Shown here piece by piece: positions 35,340 to 44,239 of a stretch of DNA of 64,000 nt (positions are counted from its first letter, which is position 1; every line of letters begins with the position of its first letter). The translations under genes and the position numbers were made by a program. The notes below the pieces were generated by a model. That model was not told the DNA's origin. It ran no database searches and saw nothing but the letters and a program-made list of their open reading frames with translations. This DNA is from Sphingomonas hominis (GTDB lineage: Bacteria; Pseudomonadota; Alphaproteobacteria; Sphingomonadales; Sphingomonadaceae), in NCBI RefSeq assembly GCF_013328205.1, contig NZ_JABULH010000005.1, positions 1 to 64,000 on the forward strand. Direction: 5' to 3'.

Positions 35340-35567
35340 ATGCGCTTCGTCCAGATCGAGATGTTGCCGACCGGCCGCGCGCTGGTCGACATCGACAAGC
35401 TGACCCACGCGGTCCCGCAGGACGGTGGCGCGCGCCTCTTCCTCGGCGCGCAGCACCTCGACGTGCCGCATACGCTGGATGAGCTGGAAAACGTGCTCGC
35501 CGGTCGCGCGCGCGACGACGACGGTGAACAGGGAGGCGCGGGCTTCGAGATGCGGGGGCGCCGGTGA
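35340..35567 (+). CDS. Small conserved hypothetical protein upstream of a deaminase
   Basis: A 75-residue acidic protein without signal peptide or membrane segment. I chose ATG 35340 because AAGGA lies 7 bases upstream; a longer frame begins at 35301. The sequence runs MRFVQIEMLPTGRALVDIDK and continues with an ordinary mixed alpha/beta look. Its stop overlaps the start of the deaminase gene by 4 bases (GTGA), so the two are translationally coupled. No family recognised. Confidence 0.6.
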   Translation: MRFVQIEMLPTGRALVDIDKLTHAVPQDGGARLFLGAQHLDVPHTLDELENVLAGRARDDDGEQGGAGFEMRGRR

Positions 35568-36040
35568 GCATCGATGCGCGTGACCGCGCCTATCTCGACC
35601 GCTGCGTCGCGCTCGCCACCGAGGCGGTCGACGCCGGGGACGAGGCATTCGGATCGCTGCTCGTCGCCGCCGACGGGCGCGTGCTGTTCGAGGATCGCAA
35701 CCGCGTCGGCGGCGGCGACCCGACGCGCCATCCCGAATATGCGATCGTGCGCTGGGCGGCTGAGCATCTGTCGCCGGACGAGCGCCGCACCGCCACCGTC
35801 TACACCTCGGGCGAGCATTGCGCGATGTGCGCCGCCGCGCACGGCCTCGTCGGCCTGGGGCGGGTCGTCTACGCCACCTCGACCGCGCAATTGACGCAGT
35901 GGATGCGCGAGCTCGGCCGTCCGCCGATGGGGATCGAACCGCTGCCGATCACCGCGGTGATCCCCGATGCCGTTGTGGCCGGACCGGTCCCCGAACTCGC
36001 CGCCGCGGTGCGCGCGCTCCACGCCCGCGCCGCCGGCTGA
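35564..36040 (+). CDS. Nucleoside deaminase (CDA superfamily)
   Basis: A 158-residue zinc-dependent deaminase. The first zinc motif appears as RHPEYAIVRWA, with His and the catalytic Glu in an H-P-E form rather than the common H-A-E. The second is TSGEHCAMCAAA, with the two cysteine ligands (CAMC) and His in place of Pro before the first Cys. The start is GTG 35564, overlapping the previous small gene. Such enzymes deaminate guanine, cytosine or related compounds; the exact substrate cannot be read from the sequence. It converges with the DUF885 gene 3 bases away. Confidence 0.88.
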   Translation: MSIDARDRAYLDRCVALATEAVDAGDEAFGSLLVAADGRVLFEDRNRVGGGDPTRHPEYAIVRWAAEHLSPDERRTATVYTSGEHCAMCAAAHGLVGLGRVVYATSTAQLTQWMRELGRPPMGIEPLPITAVIPDAVVAGPVPELAAAVRALHARAAG

Positions 36041-36043
36041 GGC

Positions 36044-37792
36044 TCAGGCGGCCGGAGCCGAAGCCGGCCGCGCCTTCTCCGCCGCGATCCAGCGCAGCAT
36101 CTCCGCCTCCATCGTCGGCAGCGGCACCGATCCCATGTTGAGCAGCGTGTCGTGAAAGCGTCGCTGGTCGAACCGCGTGCCGAGTTCGGCTTCCGCCTTG
36201 GCGCGTAATTCACGCATCTTCATCTCGCCCAACTTGTAGGCGAGCGCCTGGCCCGGCCAGCTGATGTAGCGGTCGACCTCGATCTCGACGTCCAGCTTGG
36301 CGAGCGCGGTATGCGAGGACAAATAGTCGATCGCCTGCGCGCGGGTCCAACCCATGCTGTGGATCCCGGTGTCGATCACCAGCCGCGCCGCGCGCCACAT
36401 CTCGAACGTCTCGCGACCGAACTCCTCGTACGGCGTGCGATACATGCCGAGCTTGGTGCCGAGCCACTCCGAGTACAGCCCCCACCCCTCGCCATAGCCC
36501 GAGAAATAGGTCTGACGCCGGAAAGCGGGGCGGTCGGGTGCCTCCAGCGCCATCGCCGCTTGGTGGCTGTGCCCCGGCACGCATTCGTGCAGCGTGAGCG
36601 AGACGAGATTGTAGAGCGGACGCGATTTCAGGTCATAGGTGTTCATCAGACACGCGCTCAACCCACCGCGCCCCGAGGTGTAGACCGGCGCGATCGCGTC
36701 GGGCACCGGCAGGATCGTGAAACGGTAACGCGGCAGTGTGGTGAACACGTCCTTCAACCGCCCGTCCATCCGCTTGGCGACCAGCGCAGAGAAGCCGAGC
36801 AGCTCATCGGGCGTCTTGGCGTAGAATTGCGGGTCGCTGCGCAGAAAGGCGAGAAACTGCGGAAAGCTGCCCTTGAACCCCGTCAGGGCGATCGTCGCCT
36901 TCATGTCGCGGTCGATCCGCGCCACTTCGGCGAGGCCGATCTGATGGATCTGCTCGGGCGAGAGGTCCAGCGTTGTATATTCGCGGATCTGGCTGCGATA
37001 GAAAGCCGGACCGTTGGGGAGCGCCGCCGCCGACACCGTCTGGCGCGTGCCCGGCAGATAGGTGTCGCGGAAAAAAACCAGCAACTTGGCATAGGCAGGC
37101 GCCGCCTGCGTATCGATCGCGGCCTGCGCTTGTGCCCGCAACTGCGCCTGCTCGGCCGCGGGGATCGCCGCGGGCATTTCCTTGAATGGATCCAACAACG
37201 GGTTCGCCGCACCCGGCATGACGTACGCCGCGATCGTCTTATCGCGCCCGGCGAGCGTCACGTGCGGCGGCGTAAACCCGCGTGCTAGCCCGGCGCGCAT
37301 GTTGGCGATGTTGCCGTCGAACCAGCGCGGCACGTCGCGCAGCCGCCCGATGTAGCGGCGGTAGTCGTCCGCGTTCTCCAGCGCCGAATAGGGCTTCACC
37401 TCGCCCCAGAAATAGCTGTCGCTGTTGAGCGGCGCTTCATAAGTGCGGAAATCGATGTTCGCGATCTCGGCGCGCAGCGACTCGCTCAGCACCGCAGCGT
37501 TCATCCGCTCCTCGGGTGACAGGCTGGCGACCGGTATCTTCGCGATGCGCGCGAGTACATTCTGCCAATAGCCGCGGCGGCGCACCCAATCGGCAGGAGC
37601 TATCGCGGGGAAGTGATCGTCGCTCTCGCTGCGCAGTCCATCACTGATCTGCGCGAACTCTTTTTGCCGCCAGACCCATTCGGCGTCGTAGATCGCCTTC
37701 AACTGCTGATCAGCGGGTGTCGCTCCCACTGCGACCGCCGGTGTTGCGCCGATCAGCGCGAAGGCGAACCCCAATGCCGTACGTCGCACCAA
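36044..37792 (-). CDS. Exported DUF885-family protein (putative metallopeptidase)
   Basis: A 582-residue protein with a signal peptide (TALGFAFALIGATPAVAVGA). DUF885 features include the C-terminal HECVPGHSHQ (a HExxxGH zinc-like motif), followed by YFSGYGEGWGLYSEWLG and RAARLVIDTGIHSMGWTRAQ. The arrangement resembles gluzincin carboxypeptidase folds, but the catalytic activity of the family is poorly defined. It is transcribed toward the deaminase gene. About 170 bases upstream hold no clear feature until the small gene at 37962. Confidence 0.88.
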   Translation of the reverse strand: MVRRTALGFAFALIGATPAVAVGATPADQQLKAIYDAEWVWRQKEFAQISDGLRSESDDHFPAIAPADWVRRRGYWQNVLARIAKIPVASLSPEERMNAAVLSESLRAEIANIDFRTYEAPLNSDSYFWGEVKPYSALENADDYRRYIGRLRDVPRWFDGNIANMRAGLARGFTPPHVTLAGRDKTIAAYVMPGAANPLLDPFKEMPAAIPAAEQAQLRAQAQAAIDTQAAPAYAKLLVFFRDTYLPGTRQTVSAAALPNGPAFYRSQIREYTTLDLSPEQIHQIGLAEVARIDRDMKATIALTGFKGSFPQFLAFLRSDPQFYAKTPDELLGFSALVAKRMDGRLKDVFTTLPRYRFTILPVPDAIAPVYTSGRGGLSACLMNTYDLKSRPLYNLVSLTLHECVPGHSHQAAMALEAPDRPAFRRQTYFSGYGEGWGLYSEWLGTKLGMYRTPYEEFGRETFEMWRAARLVIDTGIHSMGWTRAQAIDYLSSHTALAKLDVEIEVDRYISWPGQALAYKLGEMKMRELRAKAEAELGTRFDQRRFHDTLLNMGSVPLPTMEAEMLRWIAAEKARPASAPAA

Positions 37793-37961
37793 TCCCTGCC
37801 CCCATCATCACCGGCGCGATTACCGCGCCTGTTTGAGGTCATAGGCAGGTGGCATCTTGATCAGCAAGGGGAGCTTAGGACCCGCACGTCTAACTCCGAC
37901 CGACCTTTAGTTTGGAATGTACGGCCCGATAATCAGCTCTGGCCACTTCAGCCATAAGCAT

Positions 37962-38093
37962 TCATGCCAGCGCAATTGCTACCAACGCCCAAAAGGGAAG
38001 GCACAAGGTAAGTCCGATGAACACACCGGTAATCGGTGGCAGCTTGGCCGGCTGTGCGGCACGTCCTCTCGTTACTTCGAAGTAGTTTGTCAT
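37962..38093 (-). CDS. Very small single-span membrane protein (43 aa), left of the polysaccharide locus
   Basis: The minus strand from ATG 38093 encodes MTNYFEVTRGRAAQPAKLPP, then one hydrophobic segment ending LPFWALVAIALA, and stops at 37962. The polar N-terminal half and C-terminal membrane span are coherent for a real protein. There is no Shine-Dalgarno. A TATCAT box 9 bases upstream would give a nearly leaderless message. Its span resembles that of the 56-residue protein at 60918 (both have GL..C.LP..AL). It lies alone in the 475-base gap before the WecC-like gene; the remaining bases show no other gene. Coding status is inferred. Confidence 0.5.
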   Translation of the reverse strand: MTNYFEVTRGRAAQPAKLPPITGVFIGLTLCLPFWALVAIALA

Positions 38094-38267
38094 GGTAATA
38101 ATGATACGCTTTTTCCGTTAGAAAGTTCCTTGTTCGTTCGTGCAGCGATACGACCTTTCAGCCGTCCGATCACTCGCAGCGTTACCGAAAACGAAACCAA
38201 TTCTGCTGCATGACCCGCGCAGAATTGCCCGCCATCGGCGCGGGCGCGCGAAGGAAAGAGGTCGCTC

Positions 38268-39563
38268 GTGCTCGGCGGAACGGAACTGAAGGTTTGCGTA
38301 CTCGGTCTCGGCTACATCGGCCTGCCAACCGCGGCGGTGATCGCACGGACGGGCGCACAGGTGCTCGGCGTCGACGTCTCGCCGCACGTGGTCGAAACGG
38401 TCAACTCGGGCCGTGTCCACATCGAGGAAGTCGACCTGGACGGGCTCGTCTCGGGCGTGGTCGCGCGCGGGTCGCTGCGCGCCTCGACGCAGATCGAAGC
38501 GGCCGACGTGTTCGTGATCGCGGTACCGACGCCGTTCGGCGCCGACCACGTCCCCGACATCGGCTACGTGCTGAAGGCAGCCACCGCGGTCGCGACCGTG
38601 CTCAAGGCGGGCGACACGGTAATTCTCGAGTCTACCTCGCCCGTCGGCACGACCGAGCAGGTGCGTGACTTTATCGCGCGGCTGCGCCCCGATCTGAAGG
38701 TACCCGGCCGCGCGGGCGAGACAGCCGATGTCGCGATCGCCTACTGCCCCGAACGCGTGCTGCCAGGGCGCATTCTGGTCGAGCTGATCGACAACGACCG
38801 CGTGATCGGCGGCATTACCCCGCGCTGCGCGCGCCGCGCGCTCCATTTCTACCGCCGCTTCGTGCGCGGTGCCTGCGTGACCACCACGTCGCGCGCCGCC
38901 GAGATGACCAAGCTGACCGAAAATGCATTCCGCGACGTCAACATCGCCTTTGCCAACGAACTGTCGCGCGTGGCCGAAACGCTCGGCGTCGACGTGTGGG
39001 AGGTGATCCGCCTCGCCAATCGGCACCCGCGCGTCAACATCCTGCAACCCGGCCCCGGCGTCGGTGGTCACTGCATCGCGGTCGACCCCTGGTTCCTGGT
39101 TCACGGCGCGCCCGAGGATACCCAGCTGATCCGCACCGCGCGCGAGGTCAACGACGCCAAATGCGACCACGTCATCGCCCGCGCGTCCGCTCTCATCGCC
39201 GCGCATCCAGGCACGCCCGTTGCCTGCCTCGGCCTCGCATTCAAGGCCAACATCGACGATTTTCGTGAAAGCCCCGCGCTCAAGGTCGCGCTGGCGCTCG
39301 CCGAACGCTTCGGGCCGCGCGTCCAGATCGTCGAGCCTTACGCCGATACGCTGCCCGCGGCCTTCGCGAACACCGGCGCGACCTTGGTCGACCTCGACGA
39401 CGCGCTGGAGCGCGCGGGCGTGATGATCGCGCTGGTCGACCACGACCTGTTCCGCTCGGTCCCGCTGGAGGAACGCGCAACCAAGCACGTCTACGACACA
39501 CGCGGCATCTGGCCCGACCAGCCGCCCGCGCCCGACACGCGCGCGATCCGCCTCGCGAGCTGA
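38268..39563 (+). CDS. wecC: UDP-N-acetyl-D-mannosamine dehydrogenase (WecC-like)
   Basis: A 431-residue UDP-sugar 6-dehydrogenase that oxidises UDP-ManNAc to the uronic acid, giving an acidic precursor. The NAD fold is VCVLGLGYIGLPTAAVIA, then IAVPTPFG, ESTSPVGTTE, YCPERVLPG, TKLTENAFRDVNIAFANE and the catalytic cysteine block GPGVGGHCIAVDPWFL. The C-terminal UDP-binding part follows. GTG 38268 is preceded by AAGGAAAGAGG. No WecB-like epimerase lies in the window, so the ManNAc form depends on a gene elsewhere; UDP-GlcNAc specificity is an alternative. It opens the export half of the locus. Confidence 0.88.
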   Translation: MLGGTELKVCVLGLGYIGLPTAAVIARTGAQVLGVDVSPHVVETVNSGRVHIEEVDLDGLVSGVVARGSLRASTQIEAADVFVIAVPTPFGADHVPDIGYVLKAATAVATVLKAGDTVILESTSPVGTTEQVRDFIARLRPDLKVPGRAGETADVAIAYCPERVLPGRILVELIDNDRVIGGITPRCARRALHFYRRFVRGACVTTTSRAAEMTKLTENAFRDVNIAFANELSRVAETLGVDVWEVIRLANRHPRVNILQPGPGVGGHCIAVDPWFLVHGAPEDTQLIRTAREVNDAKCDHVIARASALIAAHPGTPVACLGLAFKANIDDFRESPALKVALALAERFGPRVQIVEPYADTLPAAFANTGATLVDLDDALERAGVMIALVDHDLFRSVPLEERATKHVYDTRGIWPDQPPAPDTRAIRLAS

Positions 39564-40045
39564 GGCACCACGGATACGATCGCGGTTGGCGTGGTAGGTC
39601 TGCGTGGTTGAGGCTCACGCTCACCACTCAACCGGGCTCAGGAGCAATCGTGACAAAGGCCAATTTTGTTTCTGTTGTTCGTGGGCCTACTCGCCGGCTC
39701 TGACTTGAATACGCATGGATATAACCCCAGTATCGCCCCTTCAAACCTGCCTGCCTTCGCACGACAATTATAATGGAATGGCCGGATACCTATTGATTAT
39801 AAGTACGGAGCGCGCAAAGCTCAGAGCATATGCACAAGTCCATGTGATGCCCACTTGTTTGATGCAGCTCGACAGCGATAAAGCGCGCACCTTTGTAATA
39901 ATTGTCATCAATTTGAAGCACCCCGGCGCGCACCTGCATTGCTTCGCGAACCTTTCCCTTGCAGCAAATCGGCATCATCGATCCTTGCTTCACTTATGTC
40001 ATTATGGCACAGCCTCCATCGTCCTTGTCAGGTCAGGGCTCGGTT
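39564..40045. other. AT-richer intergenic region before the poly-G tract
   Basis: About 480 bases between the WecC-like gene and the Wza-like gene, clearly less GC-rich than the surroundings. A weak hairpin (GGTTGAG/CTCAACC, 39606-39633) could end the wecC transcript. A TATAAT hexamer occurs at 39769-39774 but has no good -35 partner. Short open frames here lack protein-like features. It probably holds the promoter of the export operon. Confidence 0.55.
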
Positions 40046-40066
40046 GGGGGGGGGGGGGGGGGGGGG
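40046..40066 (+). repeat. Homopolymeric tract of 21 G bases
   Basis: An uninterrupted run of 21 G lies 25 bases upstream of the ATG of the polysaccharide export gene. In this assembled length the frame is open from upstream through the tract into that gene, and a TTG at 40044 directly precedes it, with AGGTCAGGG a few bases further up. Tracts of this kind are classic slippage sites for phase variation. Sequencing error in the count is also possible. Confidence 0.9.
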
Positions 40067-40091
40067 TCAGCTGTTTAGCGCTAGATACATC

Positions 40092-40649
40092 ATGCTGTTC
40101 GCGGCTTCCGCGACGCTCGCCTCCTGCGGCGGCAAGGGTCACGCGCCTATCTCATCGGGCGAACGCTTCTCCACGGCGGGCGATGTGGTGGAGGATTATC
40201 GCCTGGGTGTCGGCGACCGCCTGCGCGTTTCCGTCTACCGCGAGGCCGACTTGACCGGCGAGTTCGCGGTCGGCGCCGACGGCAACGTCGCCTTGCCGTT
40301 GATCGGTTCGGTTAAGGCGCTTGGGCGAAGCGTGGCGGAATTCTCGCGCGAGGCGCAAGCACGCTACGGTGATGGTTACCTGCGCGAACCCAAGGTCAGC
40401 GCCGAGGTCATCAACTATCGCCCCTTCTTTATCCTAGGCGAGGTCGAGACACCGGGCCAATATCCCTACACGATCGGCATGACGCTGCCGATGGCGGTCG
40501 CGACCGCGAAGGGCTACACGCCGCGCGCTGATCGTGGCACCGTGAGGATCATGCGGCTCGGTGCCGCCGATGAGGAAGTGTACCGCGCCTCGCCCGGATT
40601 GCGTATCTATCCCGGCGATATGGTGCGGGTAGGCGAGCGCTTCTTCTGA
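40092..40649 (+). CDS. Short Wza-like polysaccharide export lipoprotein
   Basis: A 185-residue protein from ATG 40092. LASC at residues 9-12 is a lipobox, so it is likely a lipoprotein. The poly-export domain begins YRLGVGDRLRVSVYREADLT, and one SLBB-type domain contains FILGEVETPGQYPYTIGMTL. It is half the length of E. coli Wza and lacks the C-terminal outer-membrane helix, as in the sphingan GelD type. The predicted signal is short and lacks a basic residue. A start upstream, such as TTG 40044, would add Arg and include the poly-G codons. Seven bases separate it from the barrel gene. Confidence 0.88.
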   Translation: MLFAASATLASCGGKGHAPISSGERFSTAGDVVEDYRLGVGDRLRVSVYREADLTGEFAVGADGNVALPLIGSVKALGRSVAEFSREAQARYGDGYLREPKVSAEVINYRPFFILGEVETPGQYPYTIGMTLPMAVATAKGYTPRADRGTVRIMRLGAADEEVYRASPGLRIYPGDMVRVGERFF

Positions 40650-40656
40650 CCCGTTC

Positions 40657-42042
40657 ATGATCCGGTTTGAGCAACCGTTAGTCGACCTGACTGGGTTCTC
40701 GAGACGCGCGAACCCGACGGGTCACGCGCGCGCCGCCTGGCGAAGCCTCGCCTCAGCTGGCCTGCTGACCGGCCTCGCTGCGATCGTCGCCATCAACGCC
40801 AGCCCCGCACGGGCACAGGTCGGCGAAGGTCTGCTGGTTCCCCCTCTCGTACCGCAAGGCTTCGACCGCGGCCGCAACATCAGCGTCGCCGATCAGACAC
40901 CGCCCGACTACAACCCGCTTGGCGGACGGCTGGGATCGTTTCTGCTGTTCCCCAGCGTGGAGCTGGGAGCAGGTGCCAGTTCCAACATCTACTCGTCGTC
41001 AGTCAATCCGATCAGCACCGTCTTCGTCTACGAGGAAGCATTGGCCCGGCTCCAGTCCGACTGGAACCGGCACTCGGTTTCGCTCCGCGCTGCCGGGCAG
41101 AACTTCGATTACATCGGTCAATCCCGCGCCCGCGCGCGCACCTATGACATTGGCGCGACCGGCCGCGCCGATCTCGGGCGATCGTCGTCGGTCACCGGCG
41201 AACTCTCCTCCACGCGCTTGGTCGAGAACCAGTTCAGCAGCGAGGTCGTGCCGACAATTGCTGCTTTGTCGCGCTACCGCCGCGATCTCGCCTCCCTGCG
41301 CGGTGTTTACCAGGAAGGGCGCACCCGCCTGACGCTCGCAGCTGATTACACCAGTTTTACATTTAGCGACGTGCCGCTGCTCGACGGCCCGCCGCGCAGC
41401 CAGGCGACCCGAGACCGCTCGATCGCGCGCGTCAGCGGACAGGCCGAATACGCTACCTCGCCCAGCGTGTCGGTTTACGCGCAGCTCGCCTACGCCAACA
41501 TCGGCTACGATCGTCCGCTCAGCGCCGCAGTTCCTAACCGCAATTCGAACAGCTACCGCGCGCTCGCCGGGATCAATTTCGACTTCGCGGGGAGGGCGCG
41601 CGGGACGATCGGCGTCGGCTATGTCCGACGCGCGCCGACCGCGTCGATCTACCAAGCGGTCGCCGGCCTTTCGGCGGAAGCGCGCGTCGACTTCTTCATG
41701 ACCGCGCTTACCACCGTGACGATCTCGGGGCGTCGGGTGCTGGAGGACACGCAGTTGAACCAGCTCGTGTTCTTCGACAACCGCCTAGCCGCAATCGTCA
41801 ACCACGCGCTACTACGCAACCTCATTCTGCGCGCCGAGGCCGGTTACTCTCACCAGACATTCCCGCGCAGCACGCAAGGTTTGGTCGACTTTATCCAGCT
41901 CGCCACCGGCGCGCGCTATCTGTTGTCGCGTCGCCTGGTGCTGGAGGCTAGTGCCCGATACAACAATCGGGCAGGCTCGGGTACGCTCGGCGGCGGCTTC
42001 GACGAAGCGCGCGCCGAGGCGAGCATACGGTATCAACTATGA
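40657..42042 (+). CDS. Outer-membrane beta-barrel protein of the export system (GelF-like)
   Basis: A 461-residue protein. A long N-terminal leader has a hydrophobic core (LASAGLLTGLAAIVAI) and a likely cleavage after SPARA. The mature part is dominated by alternating hydrophobic strands with aromatic residues and ends EARAEASIRYQL, a typical barrel C-terminus. Similar proteins accompany short Wza-like proteins in sphingan clusters, where the barrel probably supplies the outer-membrane channel. Its stop lies 58 bases before the co-polymerase start. The assignment rests on architecture and neighbours. Confidence 0.8.
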   Translation: MIRFEQPLVDLTGFSRRANPTGHARAAWRSLASAGLLTGLAAIVAINASPARAQVGEGLLVPPLVPQGFDRGRNISVADQTPPDYNPLGGRLGSFLLFPSVELGAGASSNIYSSSVNPISTVFVYEEALARLQSDWNRHSVSLRAAGQNFDYIGQSRARARTYDIGATGRADLGRSSSVTGELSSTRLVENQFSSEVVPTIAALSRYRRDLASLRGVYQEGRTRLTLAADYTSFTFSDVPLLDGPPRSQATRDRSIARVSGQAEYATSPSVSVYAQLAYANIGYDRPLSAAVPNRNSNSYRALAGINFDFAGRARGTIGVGYVRRAPTASIYQAVAGLSAEARVDFFMTALTTVTISGRRVLEDTQLNQLVFFDNRLAAIVNHALLRNLILRAEAGYSHQTFPRSTQGLVDFIQLATGARYLLSRRLVLEASARYNNRAGSGTLGGGFDEARAEASIRYQL

Positions 42043-42100
42043 TCTGTTTCGGCAGCGGCGGGCCTGTTCGGGGCGCACGGGGGATGCAAACGCTATAGAA

Positions 42101-44239
42101 ATGACCCAGAATGTCGCGCGAGTCGCGGATCCGCGGATCGCCGAGGTGTTCGCGATCGCGCGCGACACGCTGCACCGCCGTTGGCTGACGCTGGCGCTGG
42201 TGGCGCTGGCGGTCTTGGTGGCAGGCACAGCCTTCGTCATGACGCTGCCGCCCAAATACGCGGCGACGACACGCGTGCGCATCGACCCATCGCGCAACCC
42301 GCTCGCCACCCGCTCCGCCGACGGTCGCGCCGAACTGACCACGGAGGCGATCGAAACCGAAGTGTCGGCGATCCGCGCGCTGCCGGTCGCGCTCGAGGTG
42401 GTGCAGAAGCTTGGCCTCGACAACGATCCCGAATTTGCCGGCACGTTGAAGAACGCAGGTGCCGCCGCGCGGACCAACACCACCGCACGCCAGACCGCGA
42501 TAGCGAATGGCGTGCTCGGCCACCTCGACGTCGCTCGCGAGAAGCTGACCTACCTGATCGACGTGAAGTTCACCTCGAGCAGCGGGCAGAAGTCGGCCGC
42601 GATCGCCGACGCCTTTGCCTCGACCTACATCGAGCGTCGACTGACCGGCAAGGCGAGCACCGCCGAGCGTCAGTCGGAATGGTTCTCGCGCCGCCTGGCC
42701 GAACTCGCGGTCGAAACGCGCGAGGCCGATCAGCGCGTCGCCGAGTTCCGCGGTGCCAACGGGATCACCGAGAGCAGCGCCGCTAACAGCGGGTCGGGCA
42801 CCGTGCTCGACCAGCAGGTCGCGCCGCTTGCTTCGTCGCTGTCGCTCGCTGAATCGGAGGCGGCTGGCGCGCGCTCGGCGCTCAACGCCGCGCAGGGCCA
42901 AATGCAGCGCGGCGGGATCGGCTCGGTCGCTGCGGTGCTGAGTTCGGAGGTCGTGACGCAGCTGCGTGCGCAGCGCGCCTTGGTGGTGCAGAACATGGCC
43001 GAGGTGCAGGCGCGCTACGGCGATCGCCACCCCGAGACACTGCGCGTCCGCGAGCAGCTCGCCGGCATCGACGCGCAAATCCAGGCCGAGGCGCGCCGCG
43101 TCGTATCCTCGCTCCAGGCCAATGCCGCTGCTGCCGGCGCGCGTGCCGAGAGCCTAAAGTCGTCGTTGTCGAACATCGAAACGCAGCGCGCACGCGACGC
43201 GCGCAACTCGGTGCTGGCCGAGAGCCTGGAGCGCGAGGCCGCGGCCAAGCGCGCGCAGTACGATCGCATGTCGCAGCTCTCGCTCGACAGCATGCAGGCC
43301 GCACGCGTCAGCCTGGCGCCGGCCGAGATCGTCGACAATGCCGAGCCCCCGGCGGGTCCGACCTCACCCAACCGCCCGCTGCTGCTCGTGCTGACGCTGA
43401 TCGTCGCGCTGGCCGCCGGCACGGTAACGATCGCGGTACAGGAAGCGCTGTCGGGTGGCCTCACCAGCGTCGAGGATATCGAACGCGAGTACGGCCTACC
43501 CGTCGTCGCCGCGGTGCCCAAGGTCGGCAAGACCGAGAACCCGGCCGACCTGATGCTCGACGAGCCCACCTCCTTCTACGCCGAGGCGCTGCGCATCGGG
43601 CGCGCCGCGGTGATGGGGGTGCGTGCAGGCTCCGCACCGCAGGTGGTGGCGCTTACCTCCGCACTGCCGGCGGAGGGCAAGTCGACGACCGCGCTCGCCT
43701 TCGCGCGGACGCTGGCCATCGCGGGATCGAAGACGATCCTGGTCGAATGCGACGTGCGCCGCGCGGTGATGCAGAACATGACGCGCTCACCGCGTCCCAA
43801 GGTGGGCATCGTCGAGGTATTGCACGGCGACGCGAGCGTCGACGAGGCGATCATGACCGGCGACGTTCCCAACCTGGACGTGCTGCTGCAACCGACGCGT
43901 TTCTTCTCCTCGGAAAATCTGTTCGGCGAGCATGCGATGGACGCTCTGATGCGCGACCTGCGCGGTCGTTACGAGCATATCGTGCTCGATCTGCCGCCGC
44001 TGCTCGGCCTAGCCGATGGTCGCTTCCTCGCGATCCTGGCGGACGCGACCATCGTGGTGGTGAAATGGAACGACACGTCGCGTGGCGCGGTGTCCTCGGC
44101 GATCAACTTCCTGCGCACCGATGGCAGCCGCCCGGTTGGTATTATGCTGTCGATGGTCGATCCGGCCTCCGCCTCGGCCGGCGCGCTTAATTACTACTCC
44201 AACAAGTACAGCGATTATTACCAGAACTACCGCAGCTGA
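42101..44239 (+). CDS. Wzc-like polysaccharide co-polymerase fused to a tyrosine autokinase
   Basis: A 712-residue inner-membrane protein. The first membrane segment is near residues 28-50 and is followed by a Wzz domain and a long coiled-coil periplasmic region. The second span is near residues 425-450 (PLLLVLTLIVALAAG), preceded by a proline-rich Wzz signature. The cytoplasmic BY-kinase has Walker A ALPAEGKSTT near residue 521, Walker A' KTILVECDVRR and Walker B IVLDLPPLLGLAD. It ends in a tyrosine cluster (NYYSNKYSDYYQNY) that would be autophosphorylated to set chain length. In sphingan clusters these two parts are separate proteins (GelC and GelE). An in-frame upstream ATG at 41951 overlaps the barrel gene and is unlikely. 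No cognate phosphatase is visible. Confidence 0.93.
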   Translation: MTQNVARVADPRIAEVFAIARDTLHRRWLTLALVALAVLVAGTAFVMTLPPKYAATTRVRIDPSRNPLATRSADGRAELTTEAIETEVSAIRALPVALEVVQKLGLDNDPEFAGTLKNAGAAARTNTTARQTAIANGVLGHLDVAREKLTYLIDVKFTSSSGQKSAAIADAFASTYIERRLTGKASTAERQSEWFSRRLAELAVETREADQRVAEFRGANGITESSAANSGSGTVLDQQVAPLASSLSLAESEAAGARSALNAAQGQMQRGGIGSVAAVLSSEVVTQLRAQRALVVQNMAEVQARYGDRHPETLRVREQLAGIDAQIQAEARRVVSSLQANAAAAGARAESLKSSLSNIETQRARDARNSVLAESLEREAAAKRAQYDRMSQLSLDSMQAARVSLAPAEIVDNAEPPAGPTSPNRPLLLVLTLIVALAAGTVTIAVQEALSGGLTSVEDIEREYGLPVVAAVPKVGKTENPADLMLDEPTSFYAEALRIGRAAVMGVRAGSAPQVVALTSALPAEGKSTTALAFARTLAIAGSKTILVECDVRRAVMQNMTRSPRPKVGIVEVLHGDASVDEAIMTGDVPNLDVLLQPTRFFSSENLFGEHAMDALMRDLRGRYEHIVLDLPPLLGLADGRFLAILADATIVVVKWNDTSRGAVSSAINFLRTDGSRPVGIMLSMVDPASASAGALNYYSNKYSDYYQNYRS

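Noticed and set aside
39715-40254. 179-codon plus-strand frame across the poly-G region
   Set aside because: It is out of frame with the export gene, has no domain, and becomes Arg/Ser/Pro-rich where it overlaps the real gene.
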